Shown: positions 8,916 through 17,852 of the stretch, piece by piece | How positions within the stretch are numbered: the first letter of the stretch is position 1 | Layout of the letters: the number at the start of each line of letters is the position of its first letter | Assembly (NCBI GenBank): GCA_036261915.1 | Contig: DATAJX010000004.1 | Location: 124,001 to 188,000, forward strand | From: DATAJX01 sp036261915 | Lineage (GTDB): Bacteria; Pseudomonadota; Alphaproteobacteria; UBA2136; UBA6156 | Reading direction: 5' to 3' | DNA: 64,000 nt | Notes under the pieces: model-generated | What the model saw: only the letters and a program-made list of their open reading frames with translations | Databases searched by the model: none | Told to the model about the DNA's origin: nothing | Made by a program: the position numbers and the translations under genes

Positions 8916-10293
8916 TAAACGCCATCTGTGCGACGACACCCGCACGCTGAAAGCCGGCGATACGTTCGTATGGGACGACCGCAACAAGCCGGGCATGGCC
9001 GATAAGCTGTTTGCCGAGGCGAAGGCCAAAGGCGCCGCGCATATCATTTCCAACGTAAAAGCCGAGGGCGTTGAATACGCCGAGCAGCCGGGCGAAGTGC
9101 TGGCCCGCTGGGCCGCGCAGCACTGGCCCCGGCAACCTGCCAAAATGCTGGGCGTGACCGGCACCAGCGGCAAAACCAGCGTGGCGTGGTTTGCGCAGCA
9201 ACTGGCCGCCGCCTGCAAGGTGAACGCCGCCAGCGTGGGCACGCTGGGCGTGGTGCGCAATTCGGTCGTCGAGGAATACACCGGCTACACCAGCCCCAGC
9301 GCGCTGCAACTGCACCCGCGCCTGCAAAAACTGGCGGAAGAAAAGGTGCAGGTGTGCGCGCTGGAGGTGAGCAGCCATGCGCTCGATTTACGCCGGGTGG
9401 AAGGCGTGAATTTTGCCGCCGCCGGGCTGACCAACATCACGCAGGACCACCTCGATTTTCACGGCACGCTCGAGGCCTACGCCGCCGCCAAGCTGCGCTT
9501 GTTCAGCGAAGTATTGCCCGAAAACGGCACCGCGGTGTTCAACATCACGCGGCCCGAAAGCTGGCCTGCCGCCGCCATTGCCAAGCAGCGCGGCCTGCAC
9601 ATCATCACCACCGGCACCGGCAATGCCGAACTGGTGGCCGAAGTGGTGAGGGCCGACGCGCGCGGGCTGGAACTGAAGCTGAAATTCGACGCCGTGCCGG
9701 TGCCGGTAAACGTGCCGCTGGTGGGCGGTTTCCAGGCCGAGAACCTGGCGATGAGCCTGGGCCTGCTGCTGGGCGCCGGGCTGGAATGGAAGCAACTGGC
9801 CAAGGCCGCCGCGCACGTGACCAGCGTGCCCGGCCGCATGGAACTCACCGCCATCAAAAACAAACCCACCGTGGTGGTCGATTACGCCCACAAGCCCGAC
9901 GCCCTGCAACGCGCGCTGGAAAGCCTGCGCCCGATCACTTCGGGCAAGCTGTGGGTGGTGTTCGGCTGCGGCGGCAACCGCGACGCCACCAAGCGGCCTA
10001 TGATGGGTGCCATTGCCGCTAAACTGGCCGACGAGGTGATCGTGACCGACGACAACCCGCGCTTTGAGAACGCCGCCGACATCCGCAAGGCCGTGCTGGC
10101 CGGGGCGGGTGGGGCCCAAAATTTCATAAGGGATATTGGCGACCGGCAAAAGGCCATTGCGTACGCGATTGAAAACGCCAAGCCGAACGACGTGATCCTG
10201 GTGGCAGGCAAGGGCCACGAAGACGGCCAGATCGTGCAGGGCGAAACCCTGCCGTTCGACGACCGCTTGGTGGTACGGGAGATATTGGCATGA
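8908..10293 (+). CDS. murE: UDP-MurNAc-L-Ala-D-Glu:meso-diaminopimelate ligase
   Basis: Cytoplasmic ATP-dependent Mur ligase adding the third stem residue. 461 aa. It has the P-loop GTSGKTS near residue 83, the SSHAL and NITQDHLDFHG motifs, and a DNPR motif (in DDNPRFENAADIR), which marks meso-DAP rather than lysine specificity. The ATG at 8908 is preceded by GGAG and overlaps the ftsI stop; an upstream in-frame ATG would lie well inside ftsI. murF overlaps its stop by 4 bp. Confidence 0.97.
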   Translation: MTDKRHLCDDTRTLKAGDTFVWDDRNKPGMADKLFAEAKAKGAAHIISNVKAEGVEYAEQPGEVLARWAAQHWPRQPAKMLGVTGTSGKTSVAWFAQQLAAACKVNAASVGTLGVVRNSVVEEYTGYTSPSALQLHPRLQKLAEEKVQVCALEVSSHALDLRRVEGVNFAAAGLTNITQDHLDFHGTLEAYAAAKLRLFSEVLPENGTAVFNITRPESWPAAAIAKQRGLHIITTGTGNAELVAEVVRADARGLELKLKFDAVPVPVNVPLVGGFQAENLAMSLGLLLGAGLEWKQLAKAAAHVTSVPGRMELTAIKNKPTVVVDYAHKPDALQRALESLRPITSGKLWVVFGCGGNRDATKRPMMGAIAAKLADEVIVTDDNPRFENAADIRKAVLAGAGGAQNFIRDIGDRQKAIAYAIENAKPNDVILVAGKGHEDGQIVQGETLPFDDRLVVREILA

Positions 10294-11669
10294 GCACACT
10301 CTGGACCGTGGCCGAAGTGGCCAGGGCGCTGGGCCTGAAAGGCAAGTACCCGGCCACCGCCATTACCTTTGTGACACAGGACAGCCGGCTGGTGAAAAAA
10401 GGCGCGCTGTTCGTGGCGCTTTCCGGTACGCCCGGCGGGGGCTTTGTTTCCAGCTTTGCCAGCGCGCGCGATGGCTGGGAATTTGCCGCGCAGGCCGAAG
10501 CCGCCGGTGCCGTGGCCATCATCGTGCCGCATACCATTCAAGGCCTTCATATCCCGCAATTGGTGGTGAACGATACGCTGATGGACGGCCTGTGGAAGCT
10601 GGCTGCCGCTGCGCGCAAGCGTTACAAGGGCCCGGTGATAGGCCTGACCGGCAGCGCGGGCAAAACCAGCACCAAGGAATTTTTGGCCGCCTACCCCAAG
10701 GCTTACGCCAGCCCCAGCAGCTTCAACAATTTTTGGGGTGTGCCGCTTACGCTCATCAACGGCAACCCCAAGGCCAGCGCCTGGGTGGTGGAAATGGGCA
10801 TGAACCAGCCGGGCGAGATCGAGCGCCTGAGCACGCTGGCCAAACCCACCGCCGCGCTGGTGGTCAACGTGCAGCCGGTGCACCTGGAAAAACTCGGCAG
10901 CCTCGAAGCCATCCGGCGCGAAAAGGTGAGCATCGCCAAAGGGCTGCCCAAAGGGGGCACGCTGGTGCTGCCGGGCGACGTGGGCGCCGCCAAAAAGGAA
11001 TGGAACGGCAACACGCTGACGTTCGGCGAAGGTGCCGACGTGCATGAGATCCGCCATACGGCAAAGGATGGCGAATGGAAAGTCACCGCCAGCGTGGTGG
11101 GCGACGAAGTCAACTTCAAGCTCAACCCCGGCGCGCCGCACCGCCTGCAAAACGCGCTGGCCGCGCTGGCCGCCGCGCATGCCGCCGGGCTCGATGCTTC
11201 CAAACTGGCAAAAGCGCTGGGCAAGGTGGGCATCATGAGCGGCCGTGGCGTGGGCCAGACCGTGGGCGGCATTACCGTTATCGACGACAGTTTCAACGGC
11301 AACCCGGCCAGCGTGGCCGCCGCTCTGCAAAGTTTAAAGGCCACGCCCGCCAAGGGCCGCCGCATTGCCATTTTGGGCGACATGCTGGAACTGGGCGCCG
11401 ACGCCCAAAAGTACCACGAGGCGCTGGCCAGGCACCTGGTCGGCATCGACGGCGTGTATTGCGTGGGCCCCTTGATGCGCCACCTGTACGACCTGCTGCC
11501 GGTCGATAAAGGCCTGGGCTGGCACGAAGACCCGGCCACGCTCGATGCCGCCAAGGTGGCCCGCCTGCTGCAACCGGCCGACGTGGTGGTGGTCAAGGGC
11601 AGCAAAAAGATGTTCTGGGTGAACAAGTTTGTGCCACGCCTGCTGGCGGCGTTGCAGGCGGGGGCGTAA
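10290..11669 (+). CDS. murF: UDP-MurNAc-tripeptide:D-Ala-D-Ala ligase
   Basis: Final cytoplasmic Mur ligase, which adds D-Ala-D-Ala (made by the Ddl encoded at 20 kb) to complete the pentapeptide. 459 aa with the ATP loop GLTGSAGKTSTKE near residue 120, a Mur central-domain EMGMNQPGEI motif and the VIDDSFNGNP segment specific to MurF. Starts on the murE stop (ATGA). 8 bp separate it from mraY. Confidence 0.97.
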   Translation: MSTLWTVAEVARALGLKGKYPATAITFVTQDSRLVKKGALFVALSGTPGGGFVSSFASARDGWEFAAQAEAAGAVAIIVPHTIQGLHIPQLVVNDTLMDGLWKLAAAARKRYKGPVIGLTGSAGKTSTKEFLAAYPKAYASPSSFNNFWGVPLTLINGNPKASAWVVEMGMNQPGEIERLSTLAKPTAALVVNVQPVHLEKLGSLEAIRREKVSIAKGLPKGGTLVLPGDVGAAKKEWNGNTLTFGEGADVHEIRHTAKDGEWKVTASVVGDEVNFKLNPGAPHRLQNALAALAAAHAAGLDASKLAKALGKVGIMSGRGVGQTVGGITVIDDSFNGNPASVAAALQSLKATPAKGRRIAILGDMLELGADAQKYHEALARHLVGIDGVYCVGPLMRHLYDLLPVDKGLGWHEDPATLDAAKVARLLQPADVVVVKGSKKMFWVNKFVPRLLAALQAGA

Positions 11670-11677
11670 ACTAGGCC

Positions 11678-12757
11678 ATGCTTTACCACCTGCTTTTCCC
11701 GCTTACCAAATACGTCACCGCGTTCAACCTGTTCCAGTACGTGACCGTGCGGGCGGGCGGTGCCATGCTTACCGCGTTTTTGCTGGCGCTGTGGGTGGGC
11801 CCCAGGCTCATCGAGCATTTCCGCTACTGGCAAAAGGGCGGCGATACGGTGAAGGATATTTTGCCCCACCAGGGCAAAAGCGGCACCCCCACCATGGGCG
11901 GCGTGCTGGTGATTGGCACCATGGTGGCCAGCGTGCTGCTGTGGTCGATTTTGAATAACCCCTACGTATGGCTGGTGCTTACCCTTGTGCTGGGCTTTAC
12001 CGCGCTGGGCTTTGCCGACGATTACCTGAACCTGAAGCGCCGCTGGAAACGCGGCGTACCCGGGCGTTTCCGGCTGGCGGCGGGCGCGGCGGTCAGCGCG
12101 CTGTTCGTGGCCGGTTACGTGCACATTTACGGGCACGATTCGACCATTGTGCACCTGCCGTTTGTAAAAGAAGCCGCCATCGATTTTGGCATGTACGGCT
12201 TTGTGCTGTTCGCCATTTTCGTCATCGTCGGCAGCGCCAATGCCGTGAACCTCACCGACGGGCTCGACGGGCTGGTGAGCATCCCCGCCGTGATCGTGGC
12301 CACCACGCTGGCCATATTGGCCTATGTGGTGGGCCGCGCCGACTACACCGCCTACCTGCACCTGGCCCACCTGCCGGGCGCCGGCGAAGTGGCGGTGATG
12401 TGCGCCGCACTGGCCGGGGCCATGCTGGGCTTTTTGTGGTTCAACGCGCCGCCCGCGCGGATTTTTTTGGGCGATACCGGCAGCCTGCCGGTGGGCGCCA
12501 TGCTGGGCGCGGTGGCGGTGCTCATCAAGCAGGAGTTCGCGCTGGCCATCATCGGCGGGCTGTTCGTGCTCGAAACGTTCTCGGTCATCATCCAGGTGCT
12601 CAGCTTCAAGCTTACCGGCAAGCGGGTGTTCCGCATGGCGCCGCTGCACCACCATTTTGAACAGCTGGGCTGGCCCGAAAGCACCATTGTGGTGCGTTTC
12701 TGGATCATCAGTCTGGTACTGGCGTTGCTGGGTTTGGCCACGCTGAAGCTGCGCTAG
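11678..12757 (+). CDS. mraY: Phospho-MurNAc-pentapeptide transferase MraY
   Basis: Integral membrane enzyme that transfers phospho-MurNAc-pentapeptide to undecaprenyl phosphate, forming lipid I. 359 aa with about ten membrane helices and the conserved motifs GTPTMGG, GFADDYL (catalytic Asp pair), NAVNLTDGLDGL and the histidine loop MAPLHHHFE. It lies between murF and murD as in the standard dcw order. Confidence 0.97.
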   Translation: MLYHLLFPLTKYVTAFNLFQYVTVRAGGAMLTAFLLALWVGPRLIEHFRYWQKGGDTVKDILPHQGKSGTPTMGGVLVIGTMVASVLLWSILNNPYVWLVLTLVLGFTALGFADDYLNLKRRWKRGVPGRFRLAAGAAVSALFVAGYVHIYGHDSTIVHLPFVKEAAIDFGMYGFVLFAIFVIVGSANAVNLTDGLDGLVSIPAVIVATTLAILAYVVGRADYTAYLHLAHLPGAGEVAVMCAALAGAMLGFLWFNAPPARIFLGDTGSLPVGAMLGAVAVLIKQEFALAIIGGLFVLETFSVIIQVLSFKLTGKRVFRMAPLHHHFEQLGWPESTIVVRFWIISLVLALLGLATLKLR

Positions 12758-12758
12758 C

Positions 12759-14162
12759 ATGGACAGCAAACTCGGCTTTAAAAACACCGTGCTGGTGCTG
12801 GGGCTGGGCCTCACCGGCGTGGCGGTGGCGAATGACCTGGCCAAGCGCGGCGTGAAGGTGCTGGCGTGGGACGATAAAGAAGACAGCCGCAAAATCCCGC
12901 TGGAAAAAGGTGCCAGGCTGGCCGACCGCGCGCAGATAGACGCCCTGCTGGCCGACGATTGCCCCGACTGGAAAAGCTTCGATGCCGTGATCAAAAGCCC
13001 CGGCATCCCCATGGCCAGCAAGCTGGTGCGCAACGCGCTGGCGGCAAATGTGAAGGTGATGGGCGACCTCGACCTGCTGTGGCGGCGCGAGCAGGCGCGC
13101 GGTGCGCACACCAAATTCATCGGCATCACCGGCACCAACGGCAAAAGCACCACCACCGCGCTGGTGGGGCACCTGCTGCGCAATGCCGGTTTTGCGGTAG
13201 CGGTGGGCGGCAATATCGGCGAACCCGCTTTAACGCTGCCCGAACTGCCCGAGGGCGGCATTTACGTGCTCGAGATGAGCAGCTTCCAGCTCGAAACGTT
13301 AAGCGAGCTGCAGGCCGACGGCTGTCTGCTGCTGAACCTGACCGCCGATCATCTGGACAGGCACGGCGACATGCACGCCTACCTTGGCGCCAAGCTGCGG
13401 TTGTTTGAGCACGCCAAGCCGGGTGCGGTGCGCGTGCTGGGGGTCGACCAGGAGCCCCTGCGCAAGGTGGCCAGCCAGGGCGGTTACACCACGGTGAGCG
13501 TGGCGGGCCAGCTGGCCAGCTATACGGTCGAGATCGAAGGCGAGCACCCGGGCGAATTGTGGCGCGGCGATAAACTCATCGGCGACACCAGCGTGTTCGA
13601 GCGACTGCCCGGCGCGCACAACTGGCAGAACATCGCCTGCGCTTATGCACTGCTCAAGGGCATGAACGAAGGCAAGGGCCTGCTGAGCAACGGCGAGTTC
13701 TTCACCGGCGTGCAAACCTTCATGGGCCTGCCGCACCGGCTGGAACGCGTGCGCGATATAGGTAACGTCGGCTTCATCAACGACAGCAAGGCCACCAATG
13801 GCGATAGCGTGGTGCCCGCCCTGAAAAGCTTTGCCGATATTTTCTGGATCTGCGGCGGCCGCCCGAAGTCCGATGGATTGGAAGCGGTGATCGAAGCCGG
13901 GGTGCTGGGCACCGTGCGCGCGGCCTTCACCATCGGCGAGGCCGGGCACGCCTTTGCCATGGCGCTGCGCGGGCAGGGGGTGCAGGCGTACGAATGCACC
14001 ACGCTCGAAAAAGCCGTGCGCGACGCCTACACCGCGGCGGCGCAAAGCGGGCACGAAAAACCGGTGGTGCTGCTTTCTCCCGCCTGTGCCAGCTACGACC
14101 AGTTCCGCAACTACGAGCAACGCGGCGAGGCTTTTACCAAGATCGTGAAGGGGTTAAAATAG
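12759..14162 (+). CDS. murD: UDP-MurNAc-L-alanine:D-glutamate ligase
   Basis: Second Mur ligase. 467 aa: a Rossmann-like UDP-binding N-terminus (VLVLGLGLTGVAVANDLAKR), the P-loop GITGTNGKSTTTAL near residue 126, NLTADHLDRHG, and NDSKATNGDS in the C-terminal part. One base separates it from mraY. In most proteobacteria ftsW follows directly; here the plus-strand cluster stops and ftsW lies on the other strand at 25 kb. Confidence 0.97.
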   Translation: MDSKLGFKNTVLVLGLGLTGVAVANDLAKRGVKVLAWDDKEDSRKIPLEKGARLADRAQIDALLADDCPDWKSFDAVIKSPGIPMASKLVRNALAANVKVMGDLDLLWRREQARGAHTKFIGITGTNGKSTTTALVGHLLRNAGFAVAVGGNIGEPALTLPELPEGGIYVLEMSSFQLETLSELQADGCLLLNLTADHLDRHGDMHAYLGAKLRLFEHAKPGAVRVLGVDQEPLRKVASQGGYTTVSVAGQLASYTVEIEGEHPGELWRGDKLIGDTSVFERLPGAHNWQNIACAYALLKGMNEGKGLLSNGEFFTGVQTFMGLPHRLERVRDIGNVGFINDSKATNGDSVVPALKSFADIFWICGGRPKSDGLEAVIEAGVLGTVRAAFTIGEAGHAFAMALRGQGVQAYECTTLEKAVRDAYTAAAQSGHEKPVVLLSPACASYDQFRNYEQRGEAFTKIVKGLK

Positions 14163-14233
14163 TTTTAATTATCAGCTGCTTGTGCGATTTATTTTGATGA
14201 TTGCCACAAGAGAGGGTACTTTACTTGAACGCT

Positions 14234-14255
14234 GCCCCACTTGAGGGGCTTTTTT
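14234..14255 (+). terminator. Terminator ending the first dcw half
   Basis: GCCCC / GGGGC stem with a 6-nt loop followed by six T, 72 bp after murD. Confidence 0.7.
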
Positions 14256-14275
14256 ATTTGGCGCATAGTCAAACT

Positions 14276-14386
14276 ATGAACAAATGGATAACGCGTACGC
14301 TAAAAATTCTCTTGGTATGTGTACTGGGAGTCTTTGCGATTTTTATAGCTTATTGTTGGTATTGTTGGGATTCAATTAATCTTTAA
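14276..14386 (+). CDS. Small single-span membrane protein (36 aa)
   Basis: Short basic N-terminus, one hydrophobic segment of about 20 residues (LLVCVLGVFAIFIAYCWYCW) and a short polar tail. It sits in an AT-rich insert between the two dcw halves, framed by two terminators (14234-14255 and 14404-14427), which argues for an independent transcript. The ribosome site is poor. Size and topology resemble small membrane-active peptides or holin-like proteins, but no family is recognised. Confidence 0.4.
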   Translation: MNKWITRTLKILLVCVLGVFAIFIAYCWYCWDSINL

Positions 14387-14403
14387 ACCCGTATGTTTTC
14401 AAC

Positions 14404-14427
14404 AGCCCTTTAGGGGGCATTTTTTTT
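14404..14427 (+). terminator. Terminator abutting the next gene's ribosome site
   Basis: GCCC / GGGC-type stem followed by ATTTTTTT; the GGAGG of the next gene starts directly after the T-run. Confidence 0.65.
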
Positions 14428-14438
14428 GGAGGATTGAA

Positions 14439-14978
14439 ATGGATAACGTGATGAAAACAGAATTTGACCCCTCGCTATTTAATTTGCCACGCATGAGAGC
14501 GCAGGCTGAGCAAATTGCAAGAGATATGGGACTGACCAAAAGAGGAGAAATTGATGCATTCAGGCATGGATATGTAAGTGCAAAAATGCAGGAAGTGTTT
14601 GGACCAAAAATAGCTGAAAAACTAGGTCAAACGAATGAATGGGGCCGTGAAATTTTTGGAAGAATTAAAACTTTTGGCATGAGCGGTAATGATAAAAATG
14701 ATTGGAATATGGATATCTCCAACAACACCATAGGGCGGGAAATTGAAAACGAGGTAAGTGCGGTTGGGCTGGAAGGCGAAGAAAAAGAGCGGCAATTAAG
14801 GGAAAAGGTTTATGGAGCTGTCAAAGGAGGCCGCTTGCAAACCGACCCCACTAAAAAGAGCTATCAAAGTCCGGCCCAGTCTTCTCAGGTAGGCGGTTCA
14901 GGCGAAGTTCAGGTATCGGCATATGACCGTAGTACGGGCCACGTGAACGGCTATACCCGCAGTCGTCCGAGGAATTAA
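14439..14978 (+). CDS. Unknown AT-rich gene, DUF6973-like protein with envelope-type tail
   Basis: 179 aa with GGAGG 6 nt before the ATG. The core contains DAFRHGYVSAKMQEVFG and WNMDISNNTIGREIENEV, a pattern like the poorly described FRHxY...MDxxNNxxGR domains (DUF6973-like) of phage- and wall-associated proteins; this similarity is from memory. A Ser/Gln-rich linker leads to the tail VQVSAYDRSTGHVNGYTRSR, which resembles the tail of the lysozyme-like protein at 47.9 kb. Codon use and base composition are clearly AT-richer than the flanking dcw genes, suggesting acquisition. No signal peptide is visible. Confidence 0.6.
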   Translation: MDNVMKTEFDPSLFNLPRMRAQAEQIARDMGLTKRGEIDAFRHGYVSAKMQEVFGPKIAEKLGQTNEWGREIFGRIKTFGMSGNDKNDWNMDISNNTIGREIENEVSAVGLEGEEKERQLREKVYGAVKGGRLQTDPTKKSYQSPAQSSQVGGSGEVQVSAYDRSTGHVNGYTRSRPRN

Positions 14979-14985
14979 TAAACGC

Positions 14986-15816
14986 TTAAACCAGCTTCCG
15001 CAGCAGCGCATTGTTGGCTGTGTGCCCGGGGCGGTTGAGGGTAAAGGCCCCCACCACCGGCTTGCCCGCCATAAACAGGTCGCCAATGGCGTCGAGCACC
15101 TTGTGGCGCACGGGCTCGTCTTCAAAGCGCAGGCCTCCGGGGTTAGCCACGGTGCCGTCATTCAAAAACAGAACGCCGCCCTCAAGCGTGGCGCCTTTGG
15201 CAAAACCGGCTTCTTGCGCCAGCTTCAGTTCGTCTTCGGTAATAAAGGTGCGGGCCGGGGCAATCTCTTTTTTATAGCGCTCGGGCGTAATGGTGCCGCT
15301 CCAGCTCTGGTGGCCGATCATCGGGTGGTCGAAGTCGATGGTACAGCGCACGCTGAACAGCCCCGCAGGCGTCGCAAACAGCGTGCGCGCGCCGTCGGCC
15401 AGCGGAACGGTCGAGGCCACCTTCAGCGTGTCCAGCGGGCCGGGCAGGGGCGTCAGGCCGGCGGTTTCCAGCGCGGTGACCCACGGCAGGGCCGAGCCGT
15501 CGAGAATGGGCACTTCCGGGCCGTCCACCTCAACCATAACGTCGGTCACGCCCATGCCATGCAGGGCCGAAAACAAATGCTCCACCGTGCTCAGCGTAGC
15601 GCCGGTGCTGCCCACCAGCAGCGTGCACAGCGGGCTGGGGCGGGCGGTGGTGGGGCTGATGGCAAAGTTTTTGCGGCGGCCATCAACCCGCGCCACGCTA
15701 ATGCCGTTGCTGCCGGGCAAAAGCGTCACGCCCGAGCGCACGCCGGTGTGCACGCCAACGCCTTCAAGGCTGATGGGTTTGGCAATGCCAAGGCGGGTGG
15801 GGGCGGCGGGCTTCAT
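14986..15816 (-). CDS. lpxC: UDP-3-O-acyl-N-acetylglucosamine deacetylase LpxC
   Basis: Zinc deacetylase catalysing the committed step of lipid A synthesis. 276 aa; metal and catalytic motifs are present: STVEHLFSALHG, VRHKVLDAIGDLFMAG (HKxxDxxGD) and the C-terminal GHTANNALLRK. The only plausible start is the ATG at 15816, just before the conserved GVGVHTG. That ATG lies 6 nt after the T-run of a strong terminator hairpin, so expression depends on read-through from ftsZ or on that hairpin acting as a switch. It follows ftsZ as in many Gram-negatives. Confidence 0.95.
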   Translation of the reverse strand: MKPAAPTRLGIAKPISLEGVGVHTGVRSGVTLLPGSNGISVARVDGRRKNFAISPTTARPSPLCTLLVGSTGATLSTVEHLFSALHGMGVTDVMVEVDGPEVPILDGSALPWVTALETAGLTPLPGPLDTLKVASTVPLADGARTLFATPAGLFSVRCTIDFDHPMIGHQSWSGTITPERYKKEIAPARTFITEDELKLAQEAGFAKGATLEGGVLFLNDGTVANPGGLRFEDEPVRHKVLDAIGDLFMAGKPVVGAFTLNRPGHTANNALLRKLV

Positions 15817-15822
15817 GGCATG

Positions 15823-15846
15823 AAAAAGGCCCCATTTCGGGGCCTT
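15823..15846 (-). terminator. Terminator / possible attenuator between ftsZ and lpxC
   Basis: AAGGCCCC / GGGGCCTT (8-bp stem, 5-nt loop) with a T-run on the minus strand. The GGGG that could serve as lpxC ribosome site lies in its 3' arm. Confidence 0.75.
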
Positions 15847-15863
15847 CGTCAAGATTATTGCAG

Positions 15864-17039
15864 TTAGTTGGCCTGGCGGCGCAAAAAGGCGGGGATCTCC
15901 AGGTCGCCCCACTCGTCGTCTTCGGCGGCCACTTCTTTTTTGGCGGCGGCCTTGGTGGCGGCGGCGGCAAAGTCCTTCACGTTCTGCACCGGCTCTTCAA
16001 CGTGCTTGGGCTCGGCCTTGGCCGGGGCCTTCAGGGCGTTCAGGTCGAAGGTGCTGGTGCTCTTCTTCTTGGCTTCGCCCAAACCGGTGGCCACCACGCT
16101 CACGCGGATGCGGCCCTTCAGGCTGGGGTCGAACGCGGTGCCGAAAATGATGTTGGCTTCGGGGTCCACTTCTTCGCGGATGCGGTTGGCGGCTTCGTCG
16201 ACCTCGTACAGTTGCAGGTCGTCTTCGGCGGCGGTGATGTTGATGAGCACGCCCTTGGCGCCCGAAAGGCTGATGCCGTCGAGCAGCGGGCTGGAAATGG
16301 CCTGTTCGGCGGCCAAAATGGCCCGGCGTTCGCCTTCGGCTTCGCCAGCGCCCATCATGGCCTGGCCCATTTCGCTCATCACGGTTTTAATGTCGTTGAA
16401 GTCGAGGTTGATGTGGCCGGGCACCAGCATCAGGTCGGTTACGCCGCGCACGCCCTTGTACAGAACGTCGTCGGCCATCTTGAAGGCTTCTTTCAGCGTG
16501 GTGCGCTCGGTGGCCACGCGGAAGAGGTTCTGGTTGGGAATGACGATAACGGTGTCGGCAATTTCCTGCAGCTGGGCCACGCCGTTTTCGGCGGCACGCA
16601 TGCGGCGGTTGCCTTCAAAGGCGAAGGGCTTGGTGACCACGGCAACGGTAAGGATGCCTTGCTCGCGGGCGGCACGGGCCACAACCGGGGCGGCGCCGGT
16701 GCCGGTGCCACCGCCCATACCGGCGGTGATGAACACCATGTGCGCGCCGCGCAGGGCTTCGCAAATTTCCTCGTAGCTTTCTTCGGCCGCGGCGGCACCC
16801 ACTTCGGGGTTGGCGCCGGCGCCCAGGCCTTCGGTCAGGGTGCGGCCAAGGTGAAGCTTCACTTCGGCGCTGTGACGGTCGAGAACCTGCATGTCGGTGT
16901 TGGCTACGGCAAAGGTGGCGCCGCGCAGTTCGGCGTTGATCATGTTCTGCACCGCGTTGTTGCCGCCGCCGCCCACGCCGATAACCATAATCCGCGGTTG
17001 GTGGGCGCTTTCTTTAACCATGGCGATATTCAACGACAT
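15864..17039 (-). CDS. ftsZ: Cell division GTPase FtsZ
   Basis: Tubulin-like GTPase forming the Z ring. 391 aa from the ATG at 17039, which has an AGAGGA-like ribosome site. The GTP-binding GGGTGTG is at residues 109-115, the T7 synergy region [11 protein letters not shown] is intact, and an Ala/Lys/Glu-rich linker leads to the C-terminal peptide [13 protein letters not shown] that binds FtsA/ZipA-type partners and is typical of alphaproteobacteria. It is separated from ftsA by a plus-strand gene, so it must have its own promoter in 17040-17270. Confidence 0.98.
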   Translation of the reverse strand: MSLNIAMVKESAHQPRIMVIGVGGGGNNAVQNMINAELRGATFAVANTDMQVLDRHSAEVKLHLGRTLTEGLGAGANPEVGAAAAEESYEEICEALRGAHMVFITAGMGGGTGTGAAPVVARAAREQGILTVAVVTKPFAFEGNRRMRAAENGVAQLQEIADTVIVIPNQNLFRVATERTTLKEAFKMADDVLYKGVRGVTDLMLVPGHINLDFNDIKTVMSEMGQAMMGAGEAEGERRAILAAEQAISSPLLDGISLSGAKGVLINITAAEDDLQLYEVDEAANRIREEVDPEANIIFGTAFDPSLKGRIRVSVVATGLGEAKKKSTSTFDLNALKAPAKAEPKHVEEPVQNVKDFAAAATKAAAKKEVAAEDDEWGDLEIPAFLRRQAN

Positions 17040-17278
17040 CCTGTCATCCTCTGCTTTTAATTCTTGTCGGCGGGCCCCTTGATGGAGGGGCAAACTTGAA
17101 AAGCATGCTACGCGCAATGCGCCCCCGCGCGCTATGCGAATGACTAAAAAGCGGCCACACACACAAGATAAACTGCCTACCCTGTGCGCTGTTGTGGTCA
17201 CACTTATTGCAGGGTGCATGCAATTGGTATACCTACGGTGGCATCTGCCTGCTTCTAACCCGTTGAAGGGGAACCATC

Positions 17279-17821
17279 ATGAATATCGTTTACGCCCGGC
17301 AACCCTTGCCGGAAAAAGTTTACGGCAATGTGCCGAACAGCCTGTTTCTGGCCGGCCCCACGCCGCGCGACAAAAATACCCCCAGCTGGCGGCCCGAAGC
17401 GCTGGCCATGCTCGAAAAACTCGGCTTCACCGGCACGGTTTTCGTGCCCGAAGACGAGGAATGGGGCCTGAGCGACGTGATCTACCACGAGCAGACCCGT
17501 TGGGAGATCGAAGCCCTTGGCGCCAGCAGCGTGGTGGTGTTCTGGATCCCGCGCGATCTGGCGCACATGCCGGCCTTCACCACCAATACCGAATATGGCC
17601 TGTGCGTGGCGCTCATCCCCGACTTCATGGTGCTGGGCTGCCCCGATACCGCCAAAAAGGTGGCCTACCAAAAGCAGCTGGCGGCCGACATCCAGCTGGT
17701 GCACAACGCCTTTGCCCACCAGTTTGAAGACGGGCCCCGGTTCGAGAACCTGAAGCCCATCCCCACCAGCAACACGCTCCAAGGCACGCTTCTCGAAGCG
17801 TTGAAGCTGATACCGCACTAA
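17279..17821 (+). CDS. Nucleoside 2-deoxyribosyltransferase-like protein
   Basis: 180 aa with the N-terminal SLFLAGPTPRDKNTPSWRPE motif, the family's substrate loop, then FVPEDEEWG and VVFWIPRDL, as in Nuc_deoxyrib_tr_2-type proteins that exchange bases on 2'-deoxyribonucleosides or hydrolyse nucleotides. AAGGGGA precedes the ATG. It stands alone on the plus strand between ftsA and ftsZ, where no gene is usually found, and ends at a terminator shared with ftsA. Confidence 0.75.
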   Translation: MNIVYARQPLPEKVYGNVPNSLFLAGPTPRDKNTPSWRPEALAMLEKLGFTGTVFVPEDEEWGLSDVIYHEQTRWEIEALGASSVVVFWIPRDLAHMPAFTTNTEYGLCVALIPDFMVLGCPDTAKKVAYQKQLAADIQLVHNAFAHQFEDGPRFENLKPIPTSNTLQGTLLEALKLIPH

Positions 17822-17822
17822 T

Positions 17823-17849
17823 AAAAAGCCGCCCCCGGGGCGGCTTTTT
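17823..17849. terminator. Bidirectional terminator between the deoxyribosyltransferase-like gene and ftsA
   Basis: AAAAAGCCGCCCC / GGGGCGGCTTTTT: a near-continuous 13-bp palindrome usable from both strands. Confidence 0.9.
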
Positions 17850-17852
17850 CAA

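Noticed and set aside
10703..13261. An 852-codon open frame antisense to murF, mraY and murD
   Set aside because: It crosses three conserved genes and has shadow-type composition (Ser/Pro/Arg/His).
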